A DNA stretch of 15,818 bases from JBKPIY01 sp046730475. GTDB lineage: Bacteria > Actinomycetota > Thermoleophilia > Solirubrobacterales > 70-9. Position 1 is the first letter of the stretch. Each line of letters opens with the position of its first letter. Position numbers and translations under genes: made by a program. The notes beneath the pieces are model-generated. The model was not told the DNA's origin. It made no database searches and was given only the letters and a program-made list of their open reading frames with translations. The stretch covers positions 1 through 15,818 of the forward strand of contig JBKPIY010000083.1 of assembly GCA_046730475.1 (NCBI GenBank), given 5' to 3'. Positions 1 to 7,364 of the stretch are shown here, one piece after another.

Positions 1-339
1 GTTGGAACCCGCCCGCGGGGGGTCGCCGCCGGGGCGGGCTCCGTCTGGGTCGCGAACACGAGCGATGCCACCGTCTCGGAGATCGACCCCGACACCTTCC
101 AGGTGGTCGGCGAGCCGATCGACGTCGGCAGAGCCCCGGCCGGGGTCACGGTCGGGGAGAAATGGGTCTGGATCACCAACGAGCGCGACAACACACTGTC
201 CCGGATCGATCCCGACACGGGTGCGGTCGTCGGCGAGGCGATCGAGGTGGGCCCCCGCCCCCGTGGGATCGCGGTCGGCGACGGCTCGGTCTGGGTGGCG
301 AACTCCGCCGACGGGACCGTCTCCCGGATCGAGGGATGA
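1..339 (+). CDS. C-terminal part of a YncE/NHL-like beta-propeller protein (5' truncated)
   Basis: Frame 1 is open from the first base to TGA at 337-339, so the gene begins upstream of the window. The visible 112 residues consist of two full repeats of 41 residues and a third partial one. Each repeat begins GxRPxGV/I, carries a central V-W-V/I-A/T-N, then a T-V/L-S-x-I-D-P-D-T turn and V-V-G-E. This is the pattern of YncE or virginiamycin-B-lyase-like beta-propeller blades. Such propellers are often extracytoplasmic sensor or binding domains fused to regulators or Ser/Thr kinases in actinobacteria. The N-terminal partner here is not visible, so function is unknown. An FHA protein follows 28 nt downstream, which fits a signalling context, but that link is inference. 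Confidence 0.8.
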   Translation, partial: VGTRPRGVAAGAGSVWVANTSDATVSEIDPDTFQVVGEPIDVGRAPAGVTVGEKWVWITNERDNTLSRIDPDTGAVVGEAIEVGPRPRGIAVGDGSVWVANSADGTVSRIEG

Positions 340-352
340 CCGTGATCGTGGC

Positions 353-358
353 TAGATT
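353..358 (+). promoter_or_regulatory. Candidate -10 element (TAGATT) for a near-leaderless transcript of the FHA gene
   Basis: TAGATT matches the TANNNT -10 pattern and ends 9 nt before the TTG start at 368, placing transcription start about 3 nt before the codon. No Shine-Dalgarno sequence is present. It lies just after the stop codon of the propeller gene. No convincing -35 is seen. Confidence 0.4.
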
Positions 359-367
359 CAACCCTGC

Positions 368-964
368 TTGAGCGAGAACGCGAGCCAGCCCCGAATCTGG
401 ATCGCCGAGCGGGACCAGGCTCCGCGCTCGGCCGCCCTCGCCGAGGGCAGGACGGTGGTGGGTCGGGGCGATCACTGCGACCTGCGGCTTGACGACGAAG
501 CCGTCTCCTGGGACCACGTCGAGATCGAGAGGCGCGGCATGTCCCTCCTCGCCACCGACCTCGACAGCCGGAACGGAACCCTGCTCAACGGCGCCCCCCT
601 CGATCGGACCCGGCGACTGCGAAACGGCGACGTCATCCAGGTTGGCCGCTTCCGTCTCGAGGTCGCCCTTCCCCCGCAGATCCGCCACGAGCGAACGGCG
701 GCGGCGCCGAGCCCGACGGTCGAGCTTACCCCGGACGAGCGCCAGGCCGCACGAGCCCTCGTCGCCCCCTACCGGGCGCCGGAAGTCCGCGCGGGCCGCC
801 CGGCGACCCGCGCCGAGGTCGCCGACGCCCTCCACGTCAGCGAGCGCACGGTGCAGCGTCGCCTTGACGCCCTCGCGATCAAGCTCGCCATTCCGTCCGA
901 CGCCGGCCGCGAGCGTCCACGCCTGATCGCCGAGCGCGTCCTGGAACTGGGCCTCGACCGTTAG
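368..964 (+). CDS. FHA domain protein with C-terminal helix-turn-helix
   Basis: A 198-residue cytoplasmic protein with a probable phosphothreonine-reading FHA domain at about residues 10-100. The core motifs are present: G-R at 32-33, S47-W-D-H50 in place of the usual S-x-x-H, and S-R-N-G-T at 67-71. A linker (about 105-120) leads to a second segment (120-198) containing R-P-A-T-R-A-E-V-A-D-A-L-H-V-S-E-R-T-V-Q-R-R-L at about 144-166, a good helix-turn-helix. The protein may therefore couple phosphopeptide recognition to DNA binding, downstream of a Ser/Thr kinase not present in this window. The TTG start is chosen because it begins the only frame covering the FHA strands and sits behind a -10-like hexamer. 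It could instead use the second segment for protein contacts; the DNA-binding role is inferred from the motif. Confidence 0.85.
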   Translation: MSENASQPRIWIAERDQAPRSAALAEGRTVVGRGDHCDLRLDDEAVSWDHVEIERRGMSLLATDLDSRNGTLLNGAPLDRTRRLRNGDVIQVGRFRLEVALPPQIRHERTAAAPSPTVELTPDERQAARALVAPYRAPEVRAGRPATRAEVADALHVSERTVQRRLDALAIKLAIPSDAGRERPRLIAERVLELGLDR

Positions 965-1036
965 ATCCGGCCGCGACGACGGGGGCGGCCCGAAGGCGCG
1001 GCCCGCGTCTTGGTCGCGTCATGGCTGTCCCCGGCG

Positions 1037-1777
1037 TTAAGGGATGCGACGGAGGCGCTCGCAGTTGCGAGCCTTGTCCTTCTGCTTGCCGCCGTCGCAG
1101 AGATCCCTCCCCTGCTGACCGTCCAGGATGTCCGCGCCGCCTTGGCCGAAGAGGCGGTCGGCGCCGGTTCCACCGATCAGGCGGTCAGGGCCGAAACCCC
1201 CCACGACTCGGTCGCCGCCTCTGGCGCCGTCGAGACGATCCCGGCCGACCCCGCCGAGAATCACGTCGTTGGCCCTCCGACCGTCGGCGGCGTCGTTGCC
1301 TCCTCCGCCGATCAGGCGATCTGCGCCGTCCGAGCCGGTGAGCGCGTCATCATCGCCACCACCCTCGAGGACGGCGGGCACGGCGAGCCCGAAGGCGAAC
1401 TCGCTGACCAGCAGCGTATCCCTGCCCTCGCGACCAACCGCGCGGATCCGCTCGACGCCCGCTGAGGGGCATTGAACCTCTGCCTCGTAGGGATCCGAGG
1501 ATGTCACCACGCACGGGGGCAGGGCCGTCAACTGCCCGCCGTAGTACGCGACCTGATAGCAGGGGGTGCCGCCTGGACACCCCGGATCGTTCTCGTCGCT
1601 GAAGGTGATCTGGTCGTATCCCGTGTCGCCGAAGGCGGTAAGAGTGCTGTCCTCCATGCTCACGGTCGCGTCGGCCCCCGCCCAGGACGGCACCGCGCCG
1701 CCGAGGGCCAGCGCCGTCACCGCGGCGATCGGGACGAGCGCCAGGCGTCGCGTTCTCGTTCTCGTCTCTCCGTTCAT
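1037..1777 (-). CDS. Secreted RTX-like calcium-binding repeat protein
   Basis: 246 residues. Residues 1-35 form a signal peptide: an Arg-rich n-region, the hydrophobic run L-A-L-V-P-I-A-A-V-T-A-L-A-L-G, then an S-W-A-G-A cleavage region. Residues 38-130 are a beta-rich module with four Cys. Residues 138-230 hold about nine glycine/aspartate-rich nonapeptide-like turns (G-A-D-R-L-I-G-G, G-P-D-R-L-I-G-G, G-A-D-I-L-D-G), the RTX calcium-binding beta-roll signature. The tail D-L-C-D-G-G...A-R-N-C-E has the paired Cys common at the end of actinobacterial RTX-type proteins. ATG at 1777 is supported by GGAGG at 1784-1788 (complement), 6 nt upstream. It is convergent with the FHA gene and divergent from the gene at 1985. 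The enzymatic role, if any, is unknown; there is no hydrolase domain, so it looks like a structural or adhesive exported protein. Confidence 0.85.
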   Translation of the reverse strand: MNGETRTRTRRLALVPIAAVTALALGGAVPSWAGADATVSMEDSTLTAFGDTGYDQITFSDENDPGCPGGTPCYQVAYYGGQLTALPPCVVTSSDPYEAEVQCPSAGVERIRAVGREGRDTLLVSEFAFGLAVPAVLEGGGDDDALTGSDGADRLIGGGGNDAADGRRANDVILGGVGRDRLDGARGGDRVVGGFGPDRLIGGTGADRLFGQGGADILDGQQGRDLCDGGKQKDKARNCERLRRIP

Positions 1778-1972
1778 CTCGAACCTCCATCTGCCGCCTC
1801 GGCTCCCCCGGCGGCGCTCACTGGTTAGCCGCGAGCAGGGTCCCTCGGCATCCCCGGGCGACTGGGGACGGCCGCGTCACCGTCCGAGCCCGATCTGTCC
1901 CGGATCGAGCCACCGGGCCCGTAGCCGCGTGGTCGGGTCAAATAGGTCCCACTCCGGGCCACCAGCCGCCTC

Positions 1973-1978
1973 TAACGT
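1973..1978 (+). promoter_or_regulatory. Candidate -10 element (TAACGT) for a leaderless transcript
   Basis: TAACGT ends 6 nt before ATG 1985, so the usual -10 to +1 spacing puts transcription start on the A of the start codon. No Shine-Dalgarno sequence precedes the gene. A good -35 was not found in the 207-nt divergent region (1778-1984), which holds no gene. Confidence 0.45.
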
Positions 1979-1984
1979 GAACCT

Positions 1985-3412
1985 ATGCGCGGTTCCCTTT
2001 TCAAGATCGCCTTCGTGGCGACGGTGCTGGTTCCGGTCAGCTCCGCGCAGGGCTTCGCCATCTCGGACACTCAGATCCGCGACCGGATTCGAGGCGCCTG
2101 GGCCGGCGGGATCGCGGGAGGGGCTTGGGGCGCTCCGGTCGAGTTCCGCTTCAACGGCCGCATCGTTCCCGCCTCCAAGGTTCCCCGCTTCACCATACGG
2201 GCCGTCAACCGGTACACCTACACGGACCGCAACGGCCCGGATGAGACCTACGTGGAGATCCCCTTCCTGCGCGCGGTCAGGGCCAGCCCGGACGCCGGCT
2301 GGCCCGAGTGGGGCGACGCTTTCGCCGACACCAGGTTCGTGCTGTTCGGGGCTGACAAGCGCGCCCGGCGGAACCTGAGGCGGGGGATCGAGCCGCCCGC
2401 GTCGGGCGACCCGGTCCACAACCCGTACGCGCACAACATCGGCTGGCAGATGGCGTCGGACTTCGCAGGGCTGGTCTCGCCCGCCCAGCCCGGGGCCGCG
2501 ATCGACCTCTCTTGGCGGGCTGGTCACGTGGTCGCCTACGCCGACGGCGTCTGGGGCGGGGTGATGGTGGCGGCAATGAACGCCGAGGCCTTCCGCGCCG
2601 AAACAGTTCGCGAGATCGTCGAGGCGGGCAGGAGGGCGGTACCGGAGGGGACCTCCTACCGGGCAATGATCGAGGACGTGATCCGCTGGCACGCGGCCCA
2701 CCCCCGCTCCTGGAAGGCCACCTGGCGCCGGCTCGAGCGGCGCTGGAACGCCCACAGGCGCGCGGTCAAGCGGGATCCGCGCTACGTGCACCGCGAGTTC
2801 AACATCGACGCGAAGCTGAACGGCGGCTACATCCTGCTCGGCCTGCTCTACGGCCGCGGCGACTTCGTCCGCAGCCTGCGGATCTCGCTGCGGGCGGGGC
2901 AGGACACCGACTGCAACCCCAACAACGTCGGCAGCATCCTTGGCGCCTGGCTCGGCTTCGGCCGCCTGCCGCGACGCTTCACCGATGGGCTCGCCTACTC
3001 CCGAGCCTTCCCGGGGACGAACTACACCCTCGGCCAGGCCCTCGACGACACCTACGAGGCGGCCCGCGGCATCACCGCCGCCCTCGGTGGCTCGGCGGGG
3101 CCGGACACCTGGGAGATCCCCGAATCACCGGTGGTGAGCCCGATCGCCGAGCGCTGGCCCCTGCGCCGCGACCGGCCGCCGATCCTCGCGGCACTCGCGA
3201 ACGTCTCGGGCCACACCGTCAGCTTCAGCGCCCAGGCCCAGGACGGCGACGGGATCCGCGGCTACTGGTGGTCGTTCGGCGACCTCAGCGGCGCCGCCGG
3301 CTCGACTCCTGTCCACACCTACGCGCAGCCCGGCACCTACCGCGCCATCGTCTGGGCCGCTGACGCCCTCGGCCGAACCCGAGCTCGGACGCTTGCCGTC
3401 GTCGTGGACTGA
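1985..3412 (+). CDS. Secreted ADP-ribosylglycohydrolase-family protein with C-terminal PKD domain
   Basis: 475 residues in three parts. Residues 1-25 are a signal peptide (hydrophobic F-V-A-T-V-L-V-P-V-S-S-A-Q-G-F-A). Residues about 28-365 match the ADP-ribosylglycohydrolase (ARH/DraG) fold family. The N-terminal Gly-rich helix G-A-W-A-G-G-I-A-G-G-A-W-G-A-P-V-E is at 37-53, an acidic D-E-T-Y at 86-89 stands where the family has D-D-T, and the metal-binding motif G-Q-D-T-D-C-N is at 305-311, followed by N-N-V-G-S-I-L-G-A-W-L-G. Residues about 395-475 form a PKD/Ig-like domain (W-S-F-G-D at 429-433, H-T-Y-A-Q-P-G-T-Y at 444-452). The family removes ADP-ribose from proteins or small molecules with two Mg2+. 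Export makes a classical intracellular substrate unlikely, so the true substrate is unknown. The gene stands alone, with a hairpin downstream at 3487-3517. Confidence 0.82.
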   Translation: MRGSLFKIAFVATVLVPVSSAQGFAISDTQIRDRIRGAWAGGIAGGAWGAPVEFRFNGRIVPASKVPRFTIRAVNRYTYTDRNGPDETYVEIPFLRAVRASPDAGWPEWGDAFADTRFVLFGADKRARRNLRRGIEPPASGDPVHNPYAHNIGWQMASDFAGLVSPAQPGAAIDLSWRAGHVVAYADGVWGGVMVAAMNAEAFRAETVREIVEAGRRAVPEGTSYRAMIEDVIRWHAAHPRSWKATWRRLERRWNAHRRAVKRDPRYVHREFNIDAKLNGGYILLGLLYGRGDFVRSLRISLRAGQDTDCNPNNVGSILGAWLGFGRLPRRFTDGLAYSRAFPGTNYTLGQALDDTYEAARGITAALGGSAGPDTWEIPESPVVSPIAERWPLRRDRPPILAALANVSGHTVSFSAQAQDGDGIRGYWWSFGDLSGAAGSTPVHTYAQPGTYRAIVWAADALGRTRARTLAVVVD

Positions 3413-3486
3413 CTGCCAATCGGCGTCCGCCCGGGGCCGGCAGCGCCCGGTTGCGGCAGAGACTTATCGGTCATCCCTCGGCGGGA

Positions 3487-3517
3487 TCCACCCCCGGGAG
3501 CGTCGCCGGGGGGTGGA
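3487..3517. terminator. Strong hairpin between convergent genes, probable bidirectional terminator
   Basis: TCCACCCCCGG (3487-3497) pairs with CCGGGGGGTGGA (3506-3517) with one bulged base and an 8-nt loop. It lies between the stops of the ADP-ribosylglycohydrolase gene (3412, plus) and the ABC permease (3530, minus). There is no clear T-tract, which is common in high-GC genomes. Confidence 0.6.
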
Positions 3518-3529
3518 CCGCGAAGGTAG

Positions 3530-4306
3530 TCAGACCGAGCGTTGGTAGGAGCGGAAGGCGCGGGTCGCCACCAACAGGGAGACGAGGGCGACCCCGGCCA
3601 GGAGACCGACCCGCTCGGCGACGAACCCCCAATCCGTTCCCGAAGCGACGGCCTCGCGGCCCGCCTCCACCGCCCAATTGACCGGGTTGTACCTGGCGAT
3701 CTCCTGGATCCAGCCCGGCGCCAGGCTCAGCTGCATGAAGGCGGCGGAGAGGAACGAGAGCGGCAGGGCGACGAACTGGACCAGCCCCACCAGCGTCTCC
3801 TGCTGGCGCGCGGTGAGCGCGACCGCGTGAGAGAGCGCCCCGAGGGCCGCTGCAAGCATCACCGCGCACAGGATCAGCACGGCGACGCCGGGGACACCCC
3901 CCGGGAAGTCGGCACCGACCGCCAGCGCCAGCCCGACGATGATCAGGGCCTGGATCACGATCCCGATCGCGAGCTGGGACAGCGGGCCGATGATCAGCGA
4001 CGGCCTCGCCACCGGGGAGACGAGGAAGCGGTCGAGGACGCCGCGGTCGATGTCCTCGAGTGTGCCGATCCCGTTCCACCCCGCCGAGAACATCGCGGTC
4101 ATCACGACCACTCCCGGGGCCAGGAAGTCCTGATATGAGTCGACGTCGAATCCGGGGATCTCGACCACCCGCTTGAACAACGCCCCGAACAGCAGCAGCC
4201 AGATGACGGGCTGGACGAGGGTGACCGCCACGTACCACGGCTGGCGCAGGAGCGCCATCACCGAGCGGCGGGTCATGTCCATCGAGTTGAGCGCAAGCGC
4301 CTTCAT
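3530..4306 (-). CDS. ABC-2 type exporter permease (DrrB-like)
   Basis: 258 residues with about six hydrophobic segments (roughly 20-42, 62-80, 105-130, 138-165, 172-195, 228-247), as in DrrB/ABC-2 membrane subunits. Typical family features are R-Q-P-W-Y near the N-terminus, a D-R-F-L-V-S-P-V-A-R-P-S-L-I cytoplasmic loop at about 91-104, and N-P-V-N-W-A-V-E-A-G-R near residue 205-215. It should form the channel of the exporter powered by the ATPase encoded just upstream. The start codon overlaps the ATPase stop by 4 nt (ATGA, 4303-4306), indicating translational coupling. The substrate cannot be read from the sequence; DrrAB relatives export hydrophobic drugs or lipids. Confidence 0.9.
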   Translation of the reverse strand: MKALALNSMDMTRRSVMALLRQPWYVAVTLVQPVIWLLLFGALFKRVVEIPGFDVDSYQDFLAPGVVVMTAMFSAGWNGIGTLEDIDRGVLDRFLVSPVARPSLIIGPLSQLAIGIVIQALIIVGLALAVGADFPGGVPGVAVLILCAVMLAAALGALSHAVALTARQQETLVGLVQFVALPLSFLSAAFMQLSLAPGWIQEIARYNPVNWAVEAGREAVASGTDWGFVAERVGLLAGVALVSLLVATRAFRSYQRSV

Positions 4307-5289
4307 CGATCACTCCTTTCGTTCTGTCGCTCGCCGGCCTCCGCCTCGTGGATGCGGCGGCCGGCGTAGCGGAGATAGACGTCGTCGAGCGAGGGCCGCG
4401 ATATGGTCGCGGTCGCAACCTGAACCCGGTCGCTCCCGAGGGCACTCAGAATCTCCGGCAGGGCCGTGCCTCCGTCGACGACCTGGGCCTCGATCCCGCC
4501 GTCCTGAGCCCGGACCTCCCGAACGCCGCGGACCCGCCTGAGCGAATCCTCGGCGCGCGAGCGCATGTCGGGGTCTCCGATCCCGATCTCGACCGTGTCG
4601 CCCTCGAGCTCGGACTTGAGCCGGTCGGAGGTTCCCTCCACCACCACCCGCCCCCGGTCGACGATCGCGAGCCGCTGGGCGAGTTGCTCGGCCTCTTCCA
4701 TGTAGTGGGTGGTGAGCAGGATGGTCAGCCCCTCGCACCGCTGGACGTCGCGGATCTCCTCCCACATCGCCGCCCGGACCTCGGGGTCGAGGCCGGTGGT
4801 CGGCTCATCGAGGAAGAGAACGCGCGGGCGGTGGATCAGGCCGGTGGCGATGTCGAGCCGGCGCTTCATCCCGCCCGAGTACCCCCGCGCGATCCGATCG
4901 GCGACATCCGCAAGCTCGAAGCGCTGAAGCAGGTCGGTGACCCGCCGGCGCAGCGCGCGGCCGCGGATTCCGTGGATCTTGCCCTGGAGCTCGAGGTTCT
5001 CCCCGCCGGTCGCCTGGGGGTCGACGCCCGAGCTCTGGCCGACCACCCCGATCGTGCGGCGGACCCTCTGCGGGTCCCCGAGGACGTCCACCCCCGCCAC
5101 CGTCGCGGAGCCCGAGTCTGGGCGCGACAGGGTGGTGAGGACCTTGACCGCGGTCGACTTGCCGGCGCCGTTTGGCCCCAGGAGCCCGAATATCGTTCCC
5201 TCGGGGACGCTGAACGAGAGGCGATCGAGGGCCACCGCGGGGCCGGGATACGTCTTCTTCAACCCCCTGGCTTCGATCTGGGACATCAT
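4303..5289 (-). CDS. ABC exporter ATP-binding protein (DrrA-like)
   Basis: 328 residues with all nucleotide-binding motifs: Walker A G-P-N-G-A-G-K-S-T at 38-46, Q-loop Q85, signature Y-S-G-G-M at 137-141, Walker B V-L-F-L-D-E-P at 157-163, and the switch His in T-T-H-Y at about 193-196. The extension beyond residue 225 resembles the C-terminal domain (DUF4162-like) typical of daunorubicin-resistance ATPases. ATG 5289 (or the adjacent ATG 5286) is preceded by AAGGAGG at 5296-5302 (complement). It is the first gene of a two-gene operon divergent from the MarR gene at 5380, with 90 bp between starts. This arrangement suggests MarR-controlled expression and release of repression by the exported compound. 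Confidence 0.92.
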   Translation of the reverse strand: MMSQIEARGLKKTYPGPAVALDRLSFSVPEGTIFGLLGPNGAGKSTAVKVLTTLSRPDSGSATVAGVDVLGDPQRVRRTIGVVGQSSGVDPQATGGENLELQGKIHGIRGRALRRRVTDLLQRFELADVADRIARGYSGGMKRRLDIATGLIHRPRVLFLDEPTTGLDPEVRAAMWEEIRDVQRCEGLTILLTTHYMEEAEQLAQRLAIVDRGRVVVEGTSDRLKSELEGDTVEIGIGDPDMRSRAEDSLRRVRGVREVRAQDGGIEAQVVDGGTALPEILSALGSDRVQVATATISRPSLDDVYLRYAGRRIHEAEAGERQNERSDR

Positions 5290-5379
5290 CGAGGTCCTCC
5301 TTCACGTGTTGGCCGTCGCTTGCCAGATTGCTTCGACGGCTAAACTGTTCTGGAGTCGAAAGAGTAGCACATCATTCGA
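5290..5379. promoter_or_regulatory. Divergent ABC exporter / MarR promoter region with operator-like repeats
   Basis: This 90-bp region separates the starts of the two divergent transcripts. TTCGAC (5332-5337) and GTCGAA (5355-5360) form a perfect 6-bp inverted repeat whose half-site centres are 23 bp apart, about two helical turns. An 8-bp palindrome ATTCGAAT (5374-5381) overlaps the MarR start codon and repeats the TTCGA core. TTGCCA (5320-5325) and TAAACT (5341-5346), 15 bp apart, could be a plus-strand promoter. MarR binding here is inferred from gene arrangement. Confidence 0.4.
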
Positions 5380-5901
5380 ATGGCGAAATATTCCAAGCAA
5401 GAACTACTTGACGAGATCGCCGAGCTTTCGCGAATCAGCCAGCTCGTCTCCGATATCCGCGACGACGTCGTCAGCGAGGCGCTCGGCATCAACCGCACAG
5501 ACCACCGCGTGATCGACGTGCTCACCCGGCGGGGCGCGCTCCCGGCCGGCGAGCTCGCCGGGGACGCCGGGCTCAGCCCCGCCGCGATGACGGCGTCGAT
5601 CGACCGCCTCGAGCGCGCCGGCTACGCCCGCCGCGAGCCCGATCCCGCGGATCGCAGGCGGATCCTGGTGGACGCGACGCCGCTCGCGCACGAGCGTGGG
5701 TGGGCGATCTACCAGCCGCTCAGCGAGCGGTTCGCGCGGGAGGCATCCCGCTACACGATCAAGGAGCTGGAGCTGATCAGGGACTTCCTGCGGCGTGGAA
5801 CGGAGCTCATCGAGAACCAGATCGACGAGGTTCGTGAGGGCATGCGGGGGTCGAGGCGGGGCGGGCTTGACCGGGTGGAAGATCCCCCTCGCGCCGGGTA
5901 G
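5380..5901 (+). CDS. MarR-family transcriptional regulator
   Basis: 173 residues with the MarR winged-helix layout: an N-terminal dimerisation helix, then L-P-A-G-E-L-A-G-D-A-G-L-S-P-A-A-M-T-A-S-I-D-R-L-E-R-A-G at 54-81 as the helix-turn-helix, and the wing Y-A-R-R-E-P-D-P-A-D-R-R-R-I-L-V at 82-97. The R-x-x-D-P-x-D-R-R pattern is the family hallmark. The C-terminal helix (about 125-155) completes the dimer interface, followed by an unstructured Arg/Gly tail. The protein likely represses the divergent ABC exporter and itself until a small ligand binds. Its stop codon TAG (5899-5901) is also the first half of the TAGGGT element that probably serves the acyltransferase gene. Confidence 0.9.
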   Translation: MAKYSKQELLDEIAELSRISQLVSDIRDDVVSEALGINRTDHRVIDVLTRRGALPAGELAGDAGLSPAAMTASIDRLERAGYARREPDPADRRRILVDATPLAHERGWAIYQPLSERFAREASRYTIKELELIRDFLRRGTELIENQIDEVREGMRGSRRGGLDRVEDPPRAG

Positions 5902-5904
5902 GGT
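5899..5904 (+). promoter_or_regulatory. Candidate -10 element (TAGGGT) for a leaderless WS/DGAT transcript
   Basis: TAGGGT ends 8 nt before ATG 5913 and overlaps the MarR stop codon. No Shine-Dalgarno sequence precedes ATG 5913. The gene could alternatively be read from the MarR transcript. Confidence 0.35.
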
Positions 5905-5912
5905 TCGAGCGG

Positions 5913-7358
5913 ATGACGCAAAGGCACATGGACCAGCTGACGGCGATCGACGCCTCCTTCCTCACGAACGAGAAGTCGAACAGCCACATGCACGTGGGAG
6001 CGGTGCTGATCTTCGAGGGCCCGCCGCCCGCCTACACCGATTTCCTCGAGCACGTCCGCTCGCGGCTCCGTCTCGTGCCCCGATTCCGCCAGCGGCTCGC
6101 GTTTCCGCCGATCGAGACCGGCCGGCCGTTCTGGGTCGATGACCCCAACTTCAACCTCCGCTATCACGTCCGCCACTCCGCCCTTCCCTCCCCCGGCTCC
6201 GAGGAGCAGCTCCGAAACATCGCCGGACGCCTGTTCAGCCAGCGACTGGACCGCTCGAAGCCGCTGTGGGAGCTGTGGCTGGTTCAGGGCCTGGAGCGAA
6301 ACCGGTTCGCGCTGATCAGCAAGACCCATCATGCCCTCGTCGACGGGGTGGCCGGCGTCGACATTGCCACCGTCCTGTTCGACCTCAAGCCCGTGCCGGA
6401 GCCGACGGAGGCCGACGACGACTGGGTGCCGCGCCCGCCCCCCTCGTCGGCGGAGATGGCGGTGCGCGGGCTGAGGGGAATGGCGGAGACGCCGTTGAAG
6501 CTCGGCGGGCGCGCTCTCGCCGCCGCCCGCCATCCCCGGACCGCCGCGCGCCAGGCATCCGAGTACGCGGAGGCGCTCGGCGAGGTCGCCTGGAACTTCA
6601 CCAACCCGGCGCCCAAGCTGCCCCTGAACGACGAGATCGGCTCCCACCGCCGCTTCCTGTGGACACGGTGCAGCCTGGATGACCTCAAGCGGATCAAGGA
6701 CGCGCTTGGGGGGACCGTCAACGACGTCGTCCTCGCCGTGGTCAGCGGGGCGATGCGGCGGTGGCTCCAGGCGCGGGGGATCAGGACCGAGGGCCTCGAG
6801 CTGCGGGCCCTGGTCCCGGTCTCGATCCGGGCCGAGGACGAGCGCGGCCAGCTCGGTAACCGGATCGCAGCCATGAGGGGCCCGCTCCCCGTCTACGTCG
6901 CCGACCCGGTGAGGCGGCTCGCGGTGGTGCGCGAGGCCATGGACGGGCTGAAGCAGTCCAAGCAGGCGCTCGGCGCCGAGGTGATCTCCAGGTTCAACGA
7001 CTTCGCGCCCCCCACCCTGCTCGCCCAGGCCTCCCGGATCAACTTCTCGACCCGCCTCTTCAACCTGATCGTCACCAACGTCCCGGGCCCCCAGATCCCG
7101 CTGTACGTGCTCGGCCGCGAGCTCGAGGACGTCTTCCCGGTCGCCTTCCTGCCCCAGAACCACGCCCTTGCGATCGCGATCATCAGCTACAACGGCCGGG
7201 TCGGGTTCGGCCTGCTGGCCGACTACGACTCGATGGAGGACGTCGACCTGATCGCCGGGGGAATCACCGACTCGCTCACCGAGCTGATCGAGGCGGCCTC
7301 CTCGGCCGACGAGCGGCTCAAGGCGGGGATCTCGACCGGCTCGGAGCCGCCAGGCTAG
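5913..7358 (+). CDS. Wax ester synthase / diacylglycerol O-acyltransferase (WS/DGAT)
   Basis: 481 residues, the normal length for bacterial WS/DGAT enzymes. It starts with the usual Q-L-T-A-I-D-A-S-F-L and carries P-L-W at 117-119, the catalytic H-H-A-L-V-D-G at 139-145, a T-V-N-D-V-V-L-A-V-V-S-G motif at about 270, and N-V-P-G-P-Q-I-P-L-Y near residue 390. The enzyme transfers an acyl group from acyl-CoA to a fatty alcohol or diacylglycerol, forming wax esters or triacylglycerol at the membrane surface. ATG 5913 is chosen for the upstream -10-like hexamer; the in-frame ATG 5928 is an alternative. It follows the MarR gene by 11 nt and may be under the same control, which would tie lipid storage or modification to the exporter signal. 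That connection is inference. Confidence 0.93.
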   Translation: MTQRHMDQLTAIDASFLTNEKSNSHMHVGAVLIFEGPPPAYTDFLEHVRSRLRLVPRFRQRLAFPPIETGRPFWVDDPNFNLRYHVRHSALPSPGSEEQLRNIAGRLFSQRLDRSKPLWELWLVQGLERNRFALISKTHHALVDGVAGVDIATVLFDLKPVPEPTEADDDWVPRPPPSSAEMAVRGLRGMAETPLKLGGRALAAARHPRTAARQASEYAEALGEVAWNFTNPAPKLPLNDEIGSHRRFLWTRCSLDDLKRIKDALGGTVNDVVLAVVSGAMRRWLQARGIRTEGLELRALVPVSIRAEDERGQLGNRIAAMRGPLPVYVADPVRRLAVVREAMDGLKQSKQALGAEVISRFNDFAPPTLLAQASRINFSTRLFNLIVTNVPGPQIPLYVLGRELEDVFPVAFLPQNHALAIAIISYNGRVGFGLLADYDSMEDVDLIAGGITDSLTELIEAASSADERLKAGISTGSEPPG

Positions 7359-7364
7359 CTCCGG

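Noticed and set aside
965..1036. GC-rich stretch between convergent FHA and RTX genes as a terminator
   Set aside because: Only short, imperfect pairings could be found by eye.
4348..5343. 331-residue plus-strand open frame
   Set aside because: Antisense shadow of the ABC ATPase, whose Walker motifs are unambiguous.
5751..7163. 470-residue minus-strand open frame
   Set aside because: Antisense shadow of the WS/DGAT gene; composition dominated by Arg, Gly, Glu, Val and no recognisable domain.
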